A DNA stretch of 64,000 bases from Rhizobium viscosum. Its GTDB lineage: Bacteria > Pseudomonadota > Alphaproteobacteria > Rhizobiales > Rhizobiaceae. The DNA is taken from contig NZ_JADBEC010000002.1 in NCBI RefSeq assembly GCF_014873945.1, positions 2,170,001 to 2,234,000 on the forward strand, given 5' to 3'. The notes beneath the pieces were generated by a model. It made no database searches, had not been told where the DNA came from, and worked only from the letters and a program-made list of their open reading frames with translations. Positions within the stretch are counted from its first letter, which is position 1, and every line of letters begins with the position of its first letter. Positions 6,792 to 14,774 of the stretch are shown here, one piece after another. Position numbers and translations under genes: made by a program.

Positions 6792-9452
6792 TTACTGCGC
6801 GGAAGGCGCAGGACGGCTCCGCAAACCATAGCCAATCCTGTAGAAAAAACGGCCTGCGCTGGTTTGATTTTTTTGCACGATGCGCCTTTCCACCGGGCCG
6901 ATGCTGTCGAACCATGCCGCGACGCCATCGTCGGAAAGGCTCTCTTCCTTCAGGCCATACATGATCGCCACCCTGCCTTCGTATGGGCGTGCGGCCCCCC
7001 AAATGCCGAACATCAGGCCATCTTGTCCGAAGAGGTTCTGGCTCGTGATGTCTGTTAGAACCGTGCGCCCGCTGCGGTAGAAGCCAAGTTCGCTGGCGAT
7101 ACCATAGCTGTCCATGCCGACGAGCATCGGCAAGTAGCCTGTCTCGGCGGCGACCTTGGCCTTAATCTGTTCTGCGGCGGAAACGAACTCCTTCCAGGCG
7201 ACCGGCAGACCGCGGAGACTGCTCGAATAGCCAATAAACGGCAGCCCGAGCGCCAGGTAATGCAGCAGCAGAGCGAAAGCCAAAGTGCTCGACATGGCAC
7301 CAACTTTAACAGCGGCCACCAGACGCGGCATGCTGCCATCTTTGATGACTGTCGCGAGGATCCTGGCCATGACCGGCAACAAGGACAGCCAGACCGGACC
7401 GGTCCAGTTCATTTTGACCATATGGAACAGACTGAAGACGATAAAGACGGCGAGAGGCACCACCGTAAAGACGGTGAGAAAGGCGTTCGTCCTGCGCAGA
7501 TCGATCCGGCCGGAGATCCGAACGATCCAGTCTGTCGCAGTACCGGCGAGGAGGAGACCGAGAGGGCCGAGCAAGATTGCGATGAACATCAGGAGGGTTG
7601 GGGTTGAAAAGTTGATCTCGTCGGATATCCATCGCTTGGCCCCCTGAAACTGGAACGAGGCCCAGTCGTGGTGGGCATTCCAGGCGATGACCGGTGAAAA
7701 CAGGGCGGCCGCCAAGCCGGCGCAGATGTAAGGCCACTTTGTCGAAAGCCAGTGCCGGGATCGGGGATCGACGATCAGGAATACGAGCGCTGCAGGCCCA
7801 AGCAGGGCGATCGTGTATTTCGACAGCATCCCGAGGCCGATCGAGACGCCGGCGCCAAGCCAGGCTTTGGGGCGGTGTGCGATGATCGCTCGATGCAAGA
7901 AATACAATGCTGCCGACCATGCCGCCGTCAGGGGAGCGTCTGGGGTCGTCAATGCCCCAATGGCGAAGAAGAAGGGAAGGACCGACAATAGAAGCAGAGC
8001 CAGGAATGCGGACATGCGGCCGAAGAGATTGCTCGTGAACCGGTACATGAAATAAGCAGTGACAAGCCAAGATATTGTCGCGCCAAATCGGACGCCGAAT
8101 TCGGTATCGCCGAAGAGCGTCGTTCCGAAAGAGATCAGCCACGCGACCATCGGTGGATGGTCAAGATAGCCCCAGGACGGATGCTGAGCATAGGTCCAGT
8201 AATAGGCTTCCTGCGGCATGACATCGATCCCGCCCTGATAGAGCAGCCGCAGAACGACGACGTAAGCGACAAGGCCGATGGTCGCCATCTTCCACTGGAT
8301 CGAGCGTGCAGGAACGGTACGGTCACGGAAGACGTAGAACTCGTTGCCAATGTAACTGACCAAGCCACCGCCGATGATGCCGGTACTCATCACCAGCAAC
8401 ATTGGAAGGCCGAGTCCCCAGGTTGTCGCGATGAAGCCGCCGCGCATTGCCAGCGCCATCACGGCAATGACGATGAACCGCACAAGCTGCATGGCATCCT
8501 TCGGGCGGTCCGCGAAGGAAAAGCTGGCATGTCCAAGATAATTACAGACCGTCGCGACGCAGAAACCTGAGATATGAGCGACCATAATGCCTGCGCCGAG
8601 CGCCTGTGCAAAAGACACGACCAGAAGATCCAGGAAGAAGCCTGCAATGCCAACCAGTACAAAACGCTGAAATGAGCCTGAGGCCGTGGCTGCCCCGGAA
8701 AATCGTGCCAGTTGCCTGAGATAGGCGATGAACTGGCTCGCTCCGATTTTTGAGCTGCCGTGCAGACGCTCGGAAAAAGAGATCGGCACCTCGCAAACAT
8801 CGAGCCGGTCGCCGCCTGTATAGATGGCCTCAAGTCCGATCTTGAATCCCTCGGTATGGGCGCCGGCGGCCAACAGGCAGGGTCGACGAATGGCGAAAAA
8901 GCCCGACAGCGGATCTTTGATTTCCGTAAACGGCGAGGCAAATGCAGCGCCGAGGCGCGAAAGTGCGCGGCGGTGAGCGGCCCAGCCGGTCGTTGTCCCG
9001 CCATCGACATAGCGGCTGCCGATCGCCATGTCATGGCGACCTGAAGCGACAGGAGCGACGAGCTGCCGGATCGACGAAGCCGGATGACTTCCGTCGGCGT
9101 CCATGACGACGATGGTCGAAAACTTCGCCTGTGCGGCTGCCGACAGCACATCCTTGGCAAGGCCGCCAGCGCGACCATTGCCGATGAGGGAAACCGGATG
9201 GTTCGTCTGCCAGAGCGCCACTTTCTCACATGTCCCGTCTGTCGATCCACCGTCCGCCACGATGATCTCGAACTCGAAATGGCCGCGGATGTGATCGACG
9301 ATCTCGCGGAGTGTGCGGTCGATGTTCTCCGCCTCGTTCAGGGTCGGGAGGATGATCGAGACCGACGCTCGAGCGCTGGCTGTGGCCAATGCCGGAAAGG
9401 CGATCGTTTCGGGACGCTCCGTCTTCCGCAGCGGTTCCAGATAGGAAAACAT
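6792..9452 (-). CDS. Triple-domain glycosyltransferase: GT2 + GtrA + GT39/ArnT-like (886 aa)
   Basis: Residues about 31-255 are a DPM1/GtrB-type GT2 domain (ILPTLNEAENI, VADGGSTDGT, catalytic-site DADGSHP). Such enzymes put a sugar on polyprenyl phosphate at the cytoplasmic face. Residues about 261-380 are a four-helix GtrA domain, a family linked to flipping polyprenyl-linked sugars. Residues about 390-880 are a polytopic GT39/ArnT-like periplasmic transferase with QEAYYWTYAQHPSWGYLDHPP, where the family's usual acidic first residue is Gln. One chain therefore seems to hold all three steps of a Gtr-style modification system. ATG 9452 has GGAGAG upstream and a CTTAACA box at 84 nt. The likely target is lipid A, O-antigen or another envelope glycan; the sugar is unknown. 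Confidence 0.88.
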   Translation of the reverse strand: MFSYLEPLRKTERPETIAFPALATASARASVSIILPTLNEAENIDRTLREIVDHIRGHFEFEIIVADGGSTDGTCEKVALWQTNHPVSLIGNGRAGGLAKDVLSAAAQAKFSTIVVMDADGSHPASSIRQLVAPVASGRHDMAIGSRYVDGGTTTGWAAHRRALSRLGAAFASPFTEIKDPLSGFFAIRRPCLLAAGAHTEGFKIGLEAIYTGGDRLDVCEVPISFSERLHGSSKIGASQFIAYLRQLARFSGAATASGSFQRFVLVGIAGFFLDLLVVSFAQALGAGIMVAHISGFCVATVCNYLGHASFSFADRPKDAMQLVRFIVIAVMALAMRGGFIATTWGLGLPMLLVMSTGIIGGGLVSYIGNEFYVFRDRTVPARSIQWKMATIGLVAYVVVLRLLYQGGIDVMPQEAYYWTYAQHPSWGYLDHPPMVAWLISFGTTLFGDTEFGVRFGATISWLVTAYFMYRFTSNLFGRMSAFLALLLLSVLPFFFAIGALTTPDAPLTAAWSAALYFLHRAIIAHRPKAWLGAGVSIGLGMLSKYTIALLGPAALVFLIVDPRSRHWLSTKWPYICAGLAAALFSPVIAWNAHHDWASFQFQGAKRWISDEINFSTPTLLMFIAILLGPLGLLLAGTATDWIVRISGRIDLRRTNAFLTVFTVVPLAVFIVFSLFHMVKMNWTGPVWLSLLPVMARILATVIKDGSMPRLVAAVKVGAMSSTLAFALLLHYLALGLPFIGYSSSLRGLPVAWKEFVSAAEQIKAKVAAETGYLPMLVGMDSYGIASELGFYRSGRTVLTDITSQNLFGQDGLMFGIWGAARPYEGRVAIMYGLKEESLSDDGVAAWFDSIGPVERRIVQKNQTSAGRFFYRIGYGLRSRPAPSAQ

Positions 9453-9535
9453 GAATCTCTCCAGGCAATGATTTCAAGCGCCGTCGGTGGGTCGATGACG
9501 CAATTGCCTGGGACTAGCGGTTCTGCCGGCGGAGC

Positions 9536-9554
9536 GGTTTTAAGTGTTGTTAAG
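9536..9554 (-). promoter_or_regulatory. CTTAACA box D, upstream of the triple glycosyltransferase
   Basis: Minus strand CTTAACAACACTTAAAACC. It contains CTTAA twice at a 10-bp step, so the direct-repeat character is clearest here. It is 84 nt from the ATG; CGCTAGTCC follows after about 19 nt as a possible -10. Box E lies about 140 bp away on the other strand, so the two genes share a divergent control region. Confidence 0.6.
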
Positions 9555-9697
9555 GTATGCACCGAATTGTTACGCGCGCAGCCGGATCAAATTGAGCACG
9601 CTTGCGAATATCGCGATGCAAGTGCCTGTCGCGGCCTCCGAACATCTGGAGCGCCGCTCCTTATATGAGTGCGTTGAAGAGCGCCTCGGAAACATCT

Positions 9698-9716
9698 CTT
9701 AACAACACAAAATCCA
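9698..9716 (+). promoter_or_regulatory. CTTAACA box E, upstream of the MipA/OmpV gene
   Basis: Plus strand CTTAACAACACAAAATCCA. It lies 75-84 nt from the two possible starts of the outer-membrane protein gene. I see no clear -10 at the spacing found in the other leaders. Confidence 0.6.
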
Positions 9717-9790
9717 TTCCAAAACGATTTCCCCGCACTTTCGCCGCGGTGGCAGCACGACGCGCCACTGAAACGCCGCGGGAGCAAACA

Positions 9791-10642
9791 TTGTCATTTA
9801 TGGTGAGAAATACTGGCCTGGTTATCGTCGCTTCGCTGGCCGTGCCCCTGTCAATGGGCAGCGCGGCAGAAGCCGCAGATGCGAATGGCTTTGACGATGG
9901 CAATCCGGGTACTGTCGCACCCGCGGAATCAATCCGACCCGCCGGCGTCCGCGGCAAGCTTCACGATTGGGAGGTCGTCCTCGGTGCAGGGGCGATATAT
10001 ACCCCGAAATTTGAGGGGTCGAAGGACTACGAGGTCGTCCCTATCCCTTTTATTTCCGCATCATTCTTCAATGATTATGTTCACGTCGGTCCGACCGGCC
10101 TGCTCGTCGATCTCTACAAGGTCGACAACATCAAGGTCAGCGCCAAGGGCGGCATCGAATTCGGCCGTGATGAAGACGACAGCGATCATCTGAAGGGACT
10201 GGGGGACATCGACACCGGAGCGGTGATCGGCGCCCTCATTTCCTACCAGCTCGGATCGGTCGAACTCAGTGCCGGGATCGACAAGATCATCGGCGGCAGT
10301 GATGGTCTCACCGGCACGTTCGGCGCAGAATATTCCCATTTTGCAGGACAGTTTATTTTCTCTGCGGGGGCTTCGGTCACCTGGGCGGACAAGAACTACA
10401 TGAAATCCTACTTTGGCGTCACTCCGCTGCAGTCGGCAAGGTCTGGCCTCGACGTCTACGACGCGGGAGCTGGCTTCAAGCGTGTCGATCTGACGGCGTC
10501 CGTCACCTATTTGGCCTCCGAGAACTGGTTCATTCGCGGCCAGGCCGAACTCGGGATCCTGACCGGTGACGCCAGGAAAAGCCCGATCGTCCAGAAGGAG
10601 ATCCAGCCATCCGTCATGATGTTCGTTGGCTACAAATTCTGA
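9791..10642 (+). CDS. MipA/OmpV family outer-membrane protein
   Basis: About 280 residues. The N-terminus is a Sec signal peptide (VRNTGLVIVASLAVPLSMGS with an AEA-type cleavage site). The mature part begins with DWEVVLGAGAIYTPKFEGSKDYEVVPIP, the start of the OmpV/MipA beta-barrel family. It continues with alternating strands and ends in MFVGYKF, an outer-membrane C-terminal phenylalanine signature. The TTG at 9791 has GGAG 7 nt upstream and is my choice; ATG 9800 is the alternative. MipA was described as a scaffold for murein hydrolase and synthase, and relatives are porin-like and linked to antibiotic response. It is divergent from the triple glycosyltransferase and carries its own CTTAACA box. 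Confidence 0.87.
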   Translation: MSFMVRNTGLVIVASLAVPLSMGSAAEAADANGFDDGNPGTVAPAESIRPAGVRGKLHDWEVVLGAGAIYTPKFEGSKDYEVVPIPFISASFFNDYVHVGPTGLLVDLYKVDNIKVSAKGGIEFGRDEDDSDHLKGLGDIDTGAVIGALISYQLGSVELSAGIDKIIGGSDGLTGTFGAEYSHFAGQFIFSAGASVTWADKNYMKSYFGVTPLQSARSGLDVYDAGAGFKRVDLTASVTYLASENWFIRGQAELGILTGDARKSPIVQKEIQPSVMMFVGYKF

Positions 10643-10938
10643 GGCCGCTCCTCAAACAAGCGGTCTCGATGTCGGCGGGCCGTTGACTGCTGCGAGACCC
10701 GCCCCCGTTCTACAGGCCGGTGGCAGTCGCTATCCAAGGTGCTCGATTGGCTTTATCATTCTTCGCGACCTCGGGGGGGGCTCTGGTGACTATTGGGTGG
10801 GCCGGTCATTGCCTTAGTGTCTGTGCACCTGCCGCGGTCGACCAGGAAAGGCAGCGCGGAAGCGAAAACCACGTGTAACATGCATTGGCTGACAAGCCTC
10901 CATCTGTAGCAGCAACCCTTTAAGTTCGGGCACTGACC

Positions 10939-11685
10939 ATGAATAACATCGCATTCAATGCGCCTCCGCAGGCGACGACCCGGATACTCATCGTCGAGGA
11001 CGATCGCGATATCGCCAGCATGCTGATCGACCTCATGAAGGAGGCGGGCTATGGCGCCGAGGCGGTCGGATCGGCGGTCGAAATGGATCGCGTCCTGAAG
11101 AAGAAGGAATTTCAGCTCATCGTCCTGGACGGCATGCTGCCGGGCGAGGATGGCTTCAGCATTTGCCGGCGGATCAGGTCGTCCAATACGGTCCCGATCC
11201 TGATGCTGACGGCGTTGACGAAGGAAGTGGATAGGGTCATCGGGCTGGAGCTGGGTGCTGACGACTATGTGACAAAACCCTTCAATTCCAGGGAGCTCCT
11301 GGCAAGGATAAGAGCGCTCCTGCGTCGATCTTCTTATGCGATGCAGGTCAAGCCGATCCTGGAAGCAATGACTTTCGCCGGCTGGCGGATCGACCCGGTC
11401 ACGCGTGAATTGACCGATAGCGACGGCGTGCATGTGTCGTTGACGACGGCAGAATTCGACGTCCTGCTGGTGTTTTGCCAAAACCCGCGGCAGGTCATGA
11501 ACCGCCAGGAGATCCTGGCCCGCACCCATGCGGGTGCTGCCGGCCCGGTTGAACGCAGCATCGATGTCCATGTCAGTCGCGTGCGGCAAAAAATCGAGCC
11601 CGACTACAAGGATCCGACCTTCATCAAGACCGTCCGCCTGGGCGGCTATATATTCACGCCCGAAGTCTCCAGGGTTCACGATTAG
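10939..11685 (+). CDS. OmpR/PhoB-family response regulator
   Basis: A 248-residue DNA-binding response regulator. The receiver has the acidic pocket VEDD (residues 19-22), phospho-acceptor Asp64 in IVLDGMLPGEDGF, Thr91 and Lys113 in DDYVTKPF. The C-terminal winged helix contains LTTAEFDVLLVFCQNP and RSIDVHVSRVRQKIE, ending in the beta hairpin RLGGYIF. OmpR-family proteins bind direct repeats with a step of about 10-11 bp, which fits the CTTAACA boxes. It has no adjacent kinase; the histidine kinase at 4567-5952 is the closest candidate. The ribosome site is weak and I see no convincing box upstream, so it may be expressed constitutively. Pairing and targets are inferred. Confidence 0.93.
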   Translation: MNNIAFNAPPQATTRILIVEDDRDIASMLIDLMKEAGYGAEAVGSAVEMDRVLKKKEFQLIVLDGMLPGEDGFSICRRIRSSNTVPILMLTALTKEVDRVIGLELGADDYVTKPFNSRELLARIRALLRRSSYAMQVKPILEAMTFAGWRIDPVTRELTDSDGVHVSLTTAEFDVLLVFCQNPRQVMNRQEILARTHAGAAGPVERSIDVHVSRVRQKIEPDYKDPTFIKTVRLGGYIFTPEVSRVHD

Positions 11686-11846
11686 CCGCTGTTGGTCAGG
11701 CGCGTGCATTGCTTTTTCGCTTCGCTCCGGACGGATTTCTGCCGTAAGCCAAGGTCACGAAATAGTTCGCGCGGATAACTGCGACCCGCCCGGCGGCTGG
11801 CAAAGGACGAGTGCGAAAAGCCGTTTGCCCCCTTAGCTTATGCAGT

Positions 11847-12080
11847 TCATGCGTGCACGACCGTCGCGTCATCGAAAACCTCATGTGCACGCTTCGGGCC
11901 TGAAGCTGCGTTGTCTCGCATTTGTCGAAGCGAGTGAGCCTGTCCTTTAGCGAAGAGCATGTTCGCTGAATGAATGAGCAGCTTTTCGAACTCTTCGAGA
12001 GAAATCCCATCCGCATCCATCATCTGTCTGATCAGCGGGTCCTGAAGAACGTCGGCAATTGTCATTTCCTGATGGGACAT
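11847..12080 (-). CDS. Small hypothetical acidic/helical protein (77 aa)
   Basis: A 77-residue soluble protein without signal peptide or membrane segment. The N-terminal half (TIADVLQDPLIRQMMDADG, then SLEEFEKLLIHSANML) looks like two amphipathic helices; the C-terminal part is polar. ATG 12080 is supported by GGAGAG at good spacing. I do not recognise a named domain, though DPLIRQMM-type short proteins are familiar as uncharacterised rhizobial proteins. It is divergent from the patatin lipoprotein and shares its upstream region, but the CTTAACA box there points the other way. Function unknown. Confidence 0.6.
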   Translation of the reverse strand: MSHQEMTIADVLQDPLIRQMMDADGISLEEFEKLLIHSANMLFAKGQAHSLRQMRDNAASGPKRAHEVFDDATVVHA

Positions 12081-12263
12081 AGGTGCTCTCCTGCAATTTT
12101 CAGGCTGAGATAGCCGGTGCAGAGAGCCTCGCAATGTCGAAAGAGGGACGAAACCAAGGCGGCCGATGAAGATTTGTTTCGGCAATCTGGGTCGGCCGCG
12201 CAATCTTTGCCGCGGGGCTCCAAGCCGTTTGGGCTGCATCTGCCGTGGGCGACGCAAATATTT

Positions 12264-12282
12264 CTTAACATCATGAAATCCA
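12264..12282 (+). promoter_or_regulatory. CTTAACA box F, upstream of the patatin lipoprotein
   Basis: Plus strand CTTAACATCATGAAATCCA. A GGATTAATG stretch follows after 19-20 nt as a possible -10, which would place transcription start downstream of an in-frame ATG at 12305. This supports the lipoprotein start at 12383. The 302-bp gap 12081-12382 holds no other recognisable element. Confidence 0.6.
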
Positions 12283-12382
12283 AGGCAATCGCGAATCCGG
12301 ATTAATGCCAACAGAGGCGATCCGGAAGGACGATATCGACGCGGCCAGTGGCAGTCTTGCCGAAACGTTAGGCCGAGGCCGA

Positions 12383-13567
12383 ATGAAGGACAGGGCGACA
12401 AACGTGATTCGACTGATGGCCATCTTCGCGCTGGCTCTTCTGGCCGGCTGTCTGGCGCCGGACCGGGTTGCCTACACGCCGAAGGCCGCGGCAAGCGCCA
12501 ATATCGAAGGATTCGGCGACATCCGGATCTATGCGGATACGACAGGGCTCGACGGCGGTCCTGCATGGCTGACAATCCCGAGGCACAAGGACGTCAACTA
12601 TCTGGTCTTGTCGGGTGGCGGCGCCGCAGGCGCCTTCAGTGTCGGAGCGCTGAAAGCTTGGTCGGACAGGGGACGGCCGGAATTCGACATCGTCAGTGGT
12701 GTCAGCACGGGCGCATTGATTGCGCCCTACGCCTTTCTCGGCCGGACTTACGACGACACGCTCGTCGACCTCTATACGAGCGGCGTCGCCAAGGAGTTGG
12801 TCGACGCCGATTTCCTGCCGAAAGGCCTGCTTGGACCGAGCCTGCTGAAGGAGGCACCGCTTCGCCGGATGGTCGAACGCCATTTGACGACGGACATAGT
12901 GGCGAAAGTCGCAACCGAGCACCGCAAGGGAAGGCGCCTTTTTGTCCTGACCACCAATCTCGATTCCCAGCGAGCCGTCATCTGGAACATGGGGGCGATC
13001 GCCAACAGTGCCCGGCCAGACGCACTGAAGCTGTTCCAGGATGTCATCATCGCCTCGGCCAGCATACCCGGCATATTCCCGGCCGTGCTCATCAAAGCCA
13101 CCGCGGGCGGGCAGGCGTTTGAGGAAATGCACTCGGATGGCGGTACATCGTCCCAGGTCCTGACGATCCCCGAGGGATGGATGGTCAATCCACAGAATGA
13201 TGCCTGGCCCAAGGGCCAGAAACTCAACATGTATGTCATCGTCAACAACGCCTTGATGCCGGAATTCTCGACAACGACGAACAATACCCTTGCCGTCATG
13301 GCGAGGGCGAGTACGGCCCTCATCAAGGCACAGACACGCAGTGCGTTGGTCGCCACATACGTCTACGCCCAGAAGAACGGCATTCGATTCCGCGTCGCCT
13401 CCATCGATGCGCAGATTCCCTACACGATGACCGATCCGTTCAACACCGACTACATGCGCGCTGTCTACAACCTCGGATATGCGAAAATGGCGAGTGGCAG
13501 CCTGTGGAAAGACAAGCCGATCTTTACAGGTCCCGCCGCCGCGCAGTCAGCCCAAGCGACGCAATAG
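12383..13567 (+). CDS. Patatin-like phospholipase lipoprotein
   Basis: About 394 residues. A lipoprotein signal peptide (LMAIFALALLAGC) puts the lipidated cysteine at residue 23. The patatin domain has the oxyanion loop SGGGAAGAFSVGAL, nucleophile Ser108 in GVSTG and catalytic Asp252 in SDGG, so it should be an active Ser-Asp lipid acyl hydrolase anchored at the periplasmic face of a membrane. I chose ATG 12383 over ATG 12305 because the signal peptide begins there and the upstream start would overlap the putative promoter. It is followed after 42 nt by a second lipoprotein gene. The substrate, phospholipid or lipopolysaccharide acyl chains, is unknown; the regulon context suggests envelope lipid remodelling. 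Confidence 0.88.
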   Translation: MKDRATNVIRLMAIFALALLAGCLAPDRVAYTPKAAASANIEGFGDIRIYADTTGLDGGPAWLTIPRHKDVNYLVLSGGGAAGAFSVGALKAWSDRGRPEFDIVSGVSTGALIAPYAFLGRTYDDTLVDLYTSGVAKELVDADFLPKGLLGPSLLKEAPLRRMVERHLTTDIVAKVATEHRKGRRLFVLTTNLDSQRAVIWNMGAIANSARPDALKLFQDVIIASASIPGIFPAVLIKATAGGQAFEEMHSDGGTSSQVLTIPEGWMVNPQNDAWPKGQKLNMYVIVNNALMPEFSTTTNNTLAVMARASTALIKAQTRSALVATYVYAQKNGIRFRVASIDAQIPYTMTDPFNTDYMRAVYNLGYAKMASGSLWKDKPIFTGPAAAQSAQATQ

Positions 13568-13609
13568 CCGTGCCAACCCTCCCTTCCTTATCAACCACAG
13601 GAGAACCAA

Positions 13610-14491
13610 ATGTCGCATTCCGGAATTGGCCCAGCAAGCATTCGACCCCATTGTGGGCGGATTGCACCGGCTCTGCTTGCTTGCCTGTTATCAACGGCCG
13701 TCGCAGGTTGCGCCGCCGTGCCGCTCGAAGAGGCCAATACGCTGGCATCCTATGATGGCCTGACATCGAACAACGGCAAATTCACAAAGGCGAAATTCAA
13801 AGTCGATCCAGGCGATCTCGCGGCGAACAAGACCATATACATCGAACCGACCACCGTTTCGCCGAGCGCTGCGCTTTCGATCAAGAAGTCTTCCGACCAG
13901 GACCTTGTCGCCAATGTGATCAGCCGCGCCCTCTGCGTTGGCGTCAGCGATCGTTTCCAGGTAGTCGACCGGAGGGAGAACGCCGATGTCGTCGTGCACG
14001 CCACCGTCACCCGTATTGTGGCGACCAGCGCGACGGCTGCCGGCCTGTCGACCGCGACTTCGCTCGGGGCATCGTTCGTCATTCCCGTCCCGGTTCCGCG
14101 GCTGCCAATAGGCCTCGGAGGCCTTGCGGTCGAAGCTGAAGCGACGACAAGGGACGGCAAGCAGATAGGAGCCATGGTCTGGGCCAAGGGCGCCAACGCC
14201 ATCACCACGAGTGCGCGTGTTTCCCAGATCGGCGATGCCTACTCGCTCGCCTCAAGCTTCGGGAGCGATTTCTCAAAGATGCTCGTCACCGGCAAGACGC
14301 CGTATAAGGGGCTGCCGAAAATCCCCTCTGCGCAGAAAATCAAGTCGGGCCTCGGCGGAAGACCCAAATATCCGGCTTGCGAGCGGTTCGGCCGGTCGCC
14401 CGGCTTGAAGGACTTCGCGGGCTCGCAAATTGGCCTGCCTCCGTCCTGGACGGACAAACGACCGACGGTCGTCGGCCAATGGTCGCCATGA
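13610..14491 (+). CDS. DUF3313-family lipoprotein
   Basis: 293 residues with a long N-terminal region and lipobox VAGC (Cys34). The core matches the DUF3313 pattern I recognise: LASYDGLTSNNG near the start, a KTIYIEPTTVSPSAAL strand, then LVANVISRALCVGVSDRF and DVVVHATVTRIV. A glycine/proline-rich segment (VIPVPVPRLPIGLGGLAVEAEA) precedes the end. AGGAGAA sits at good distance from ATG 13610. It is probably co-transcribed with the patatin lipoprotein and so under box F. Function of the family is unknown; an outer-membrane or periplasmic partner of the lipase is possible. Confidence 0.82.
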   Translation: MSHSGIGPASIRPHCGRIAPALLACLLSTAVAGCAAVPLEEANTLASYDGLTSNNGKFTKAKFKVDPGDLAANKTIYIEPTTVSPSAALSIKKSSDQDLVANVISRALCVGVSDRFQVVDRRENADVVVHATVTRIVATSATAAGLSTATSLGASFVIPVPVPRLPIGLGGLAVEAEATTRDGKQIGAMVWAKGANAITTSARVSQIGDAYSLASSFGSDFSKMLVTGKTPYKGLPKIPSAQKIKSGLGGRPKYPACERFGRSPGLKDFAGSQIGLPPSWTDKRPTVVGQWSP

Positions 14492-14567
14492 CAAGGATGG
14501 CCGGCGACTGATGCATCGACCGCTTGATGCTCATGCAGGCCGCGTTTAAATTCGCTATGTTCCGTCA

Positions 14568-14596
14568 CCGCCGACATCTTGGATGTCGGCGGTTTT
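14568..14596 (+). terminator. Rho-independent terminator after the lipoprotein pair
   Basis: Perfect 11-bp stem (CCGCCGACATC with GATGTCGGCGG), TTG loop, then TTTT. It ends the patatin/DUF3313 unit. The rest of the gap 14492-14774 shows nothing recognisable. Confidence 0.8.
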
Positions 14597-14774
14597 GCTG
14601 CGACCAGCCAATGCCGCGTGTTTCCTTGTCCACGCACTGGCAGCACTGCTGGTACCGGATTGGGCATCCTCGACAGTTGGCGGCATCCGTGAGACGGCGT
14701 CTGACCGGCACGGTCTTATGTACGAGCTTCGGTGCGTCTCTTTGCAACAGCGGCTCGGATAGATCCGATATCTT

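Noticed and set aside
10774..10781. Run of G residues after the OmpV gene as a phase-variation tract
   Set aside because: It is intergenic, not in a reading frame, and far from a promoter element; probably chance.
10874..10892. TAACA-containing sequence upstream of the response regulator as an eighth box
   Set aside because: Only TAACA and little else fits; the CTT, A10 and CCA positions fail and the spacing differs.
12305..12382. Longer N-terminus of the patatin protein from ATG 12305
   Set aside because: The ATG lies within the putative promoter and lacks a ribosome site; a lipoprotein signal begins at 12383.
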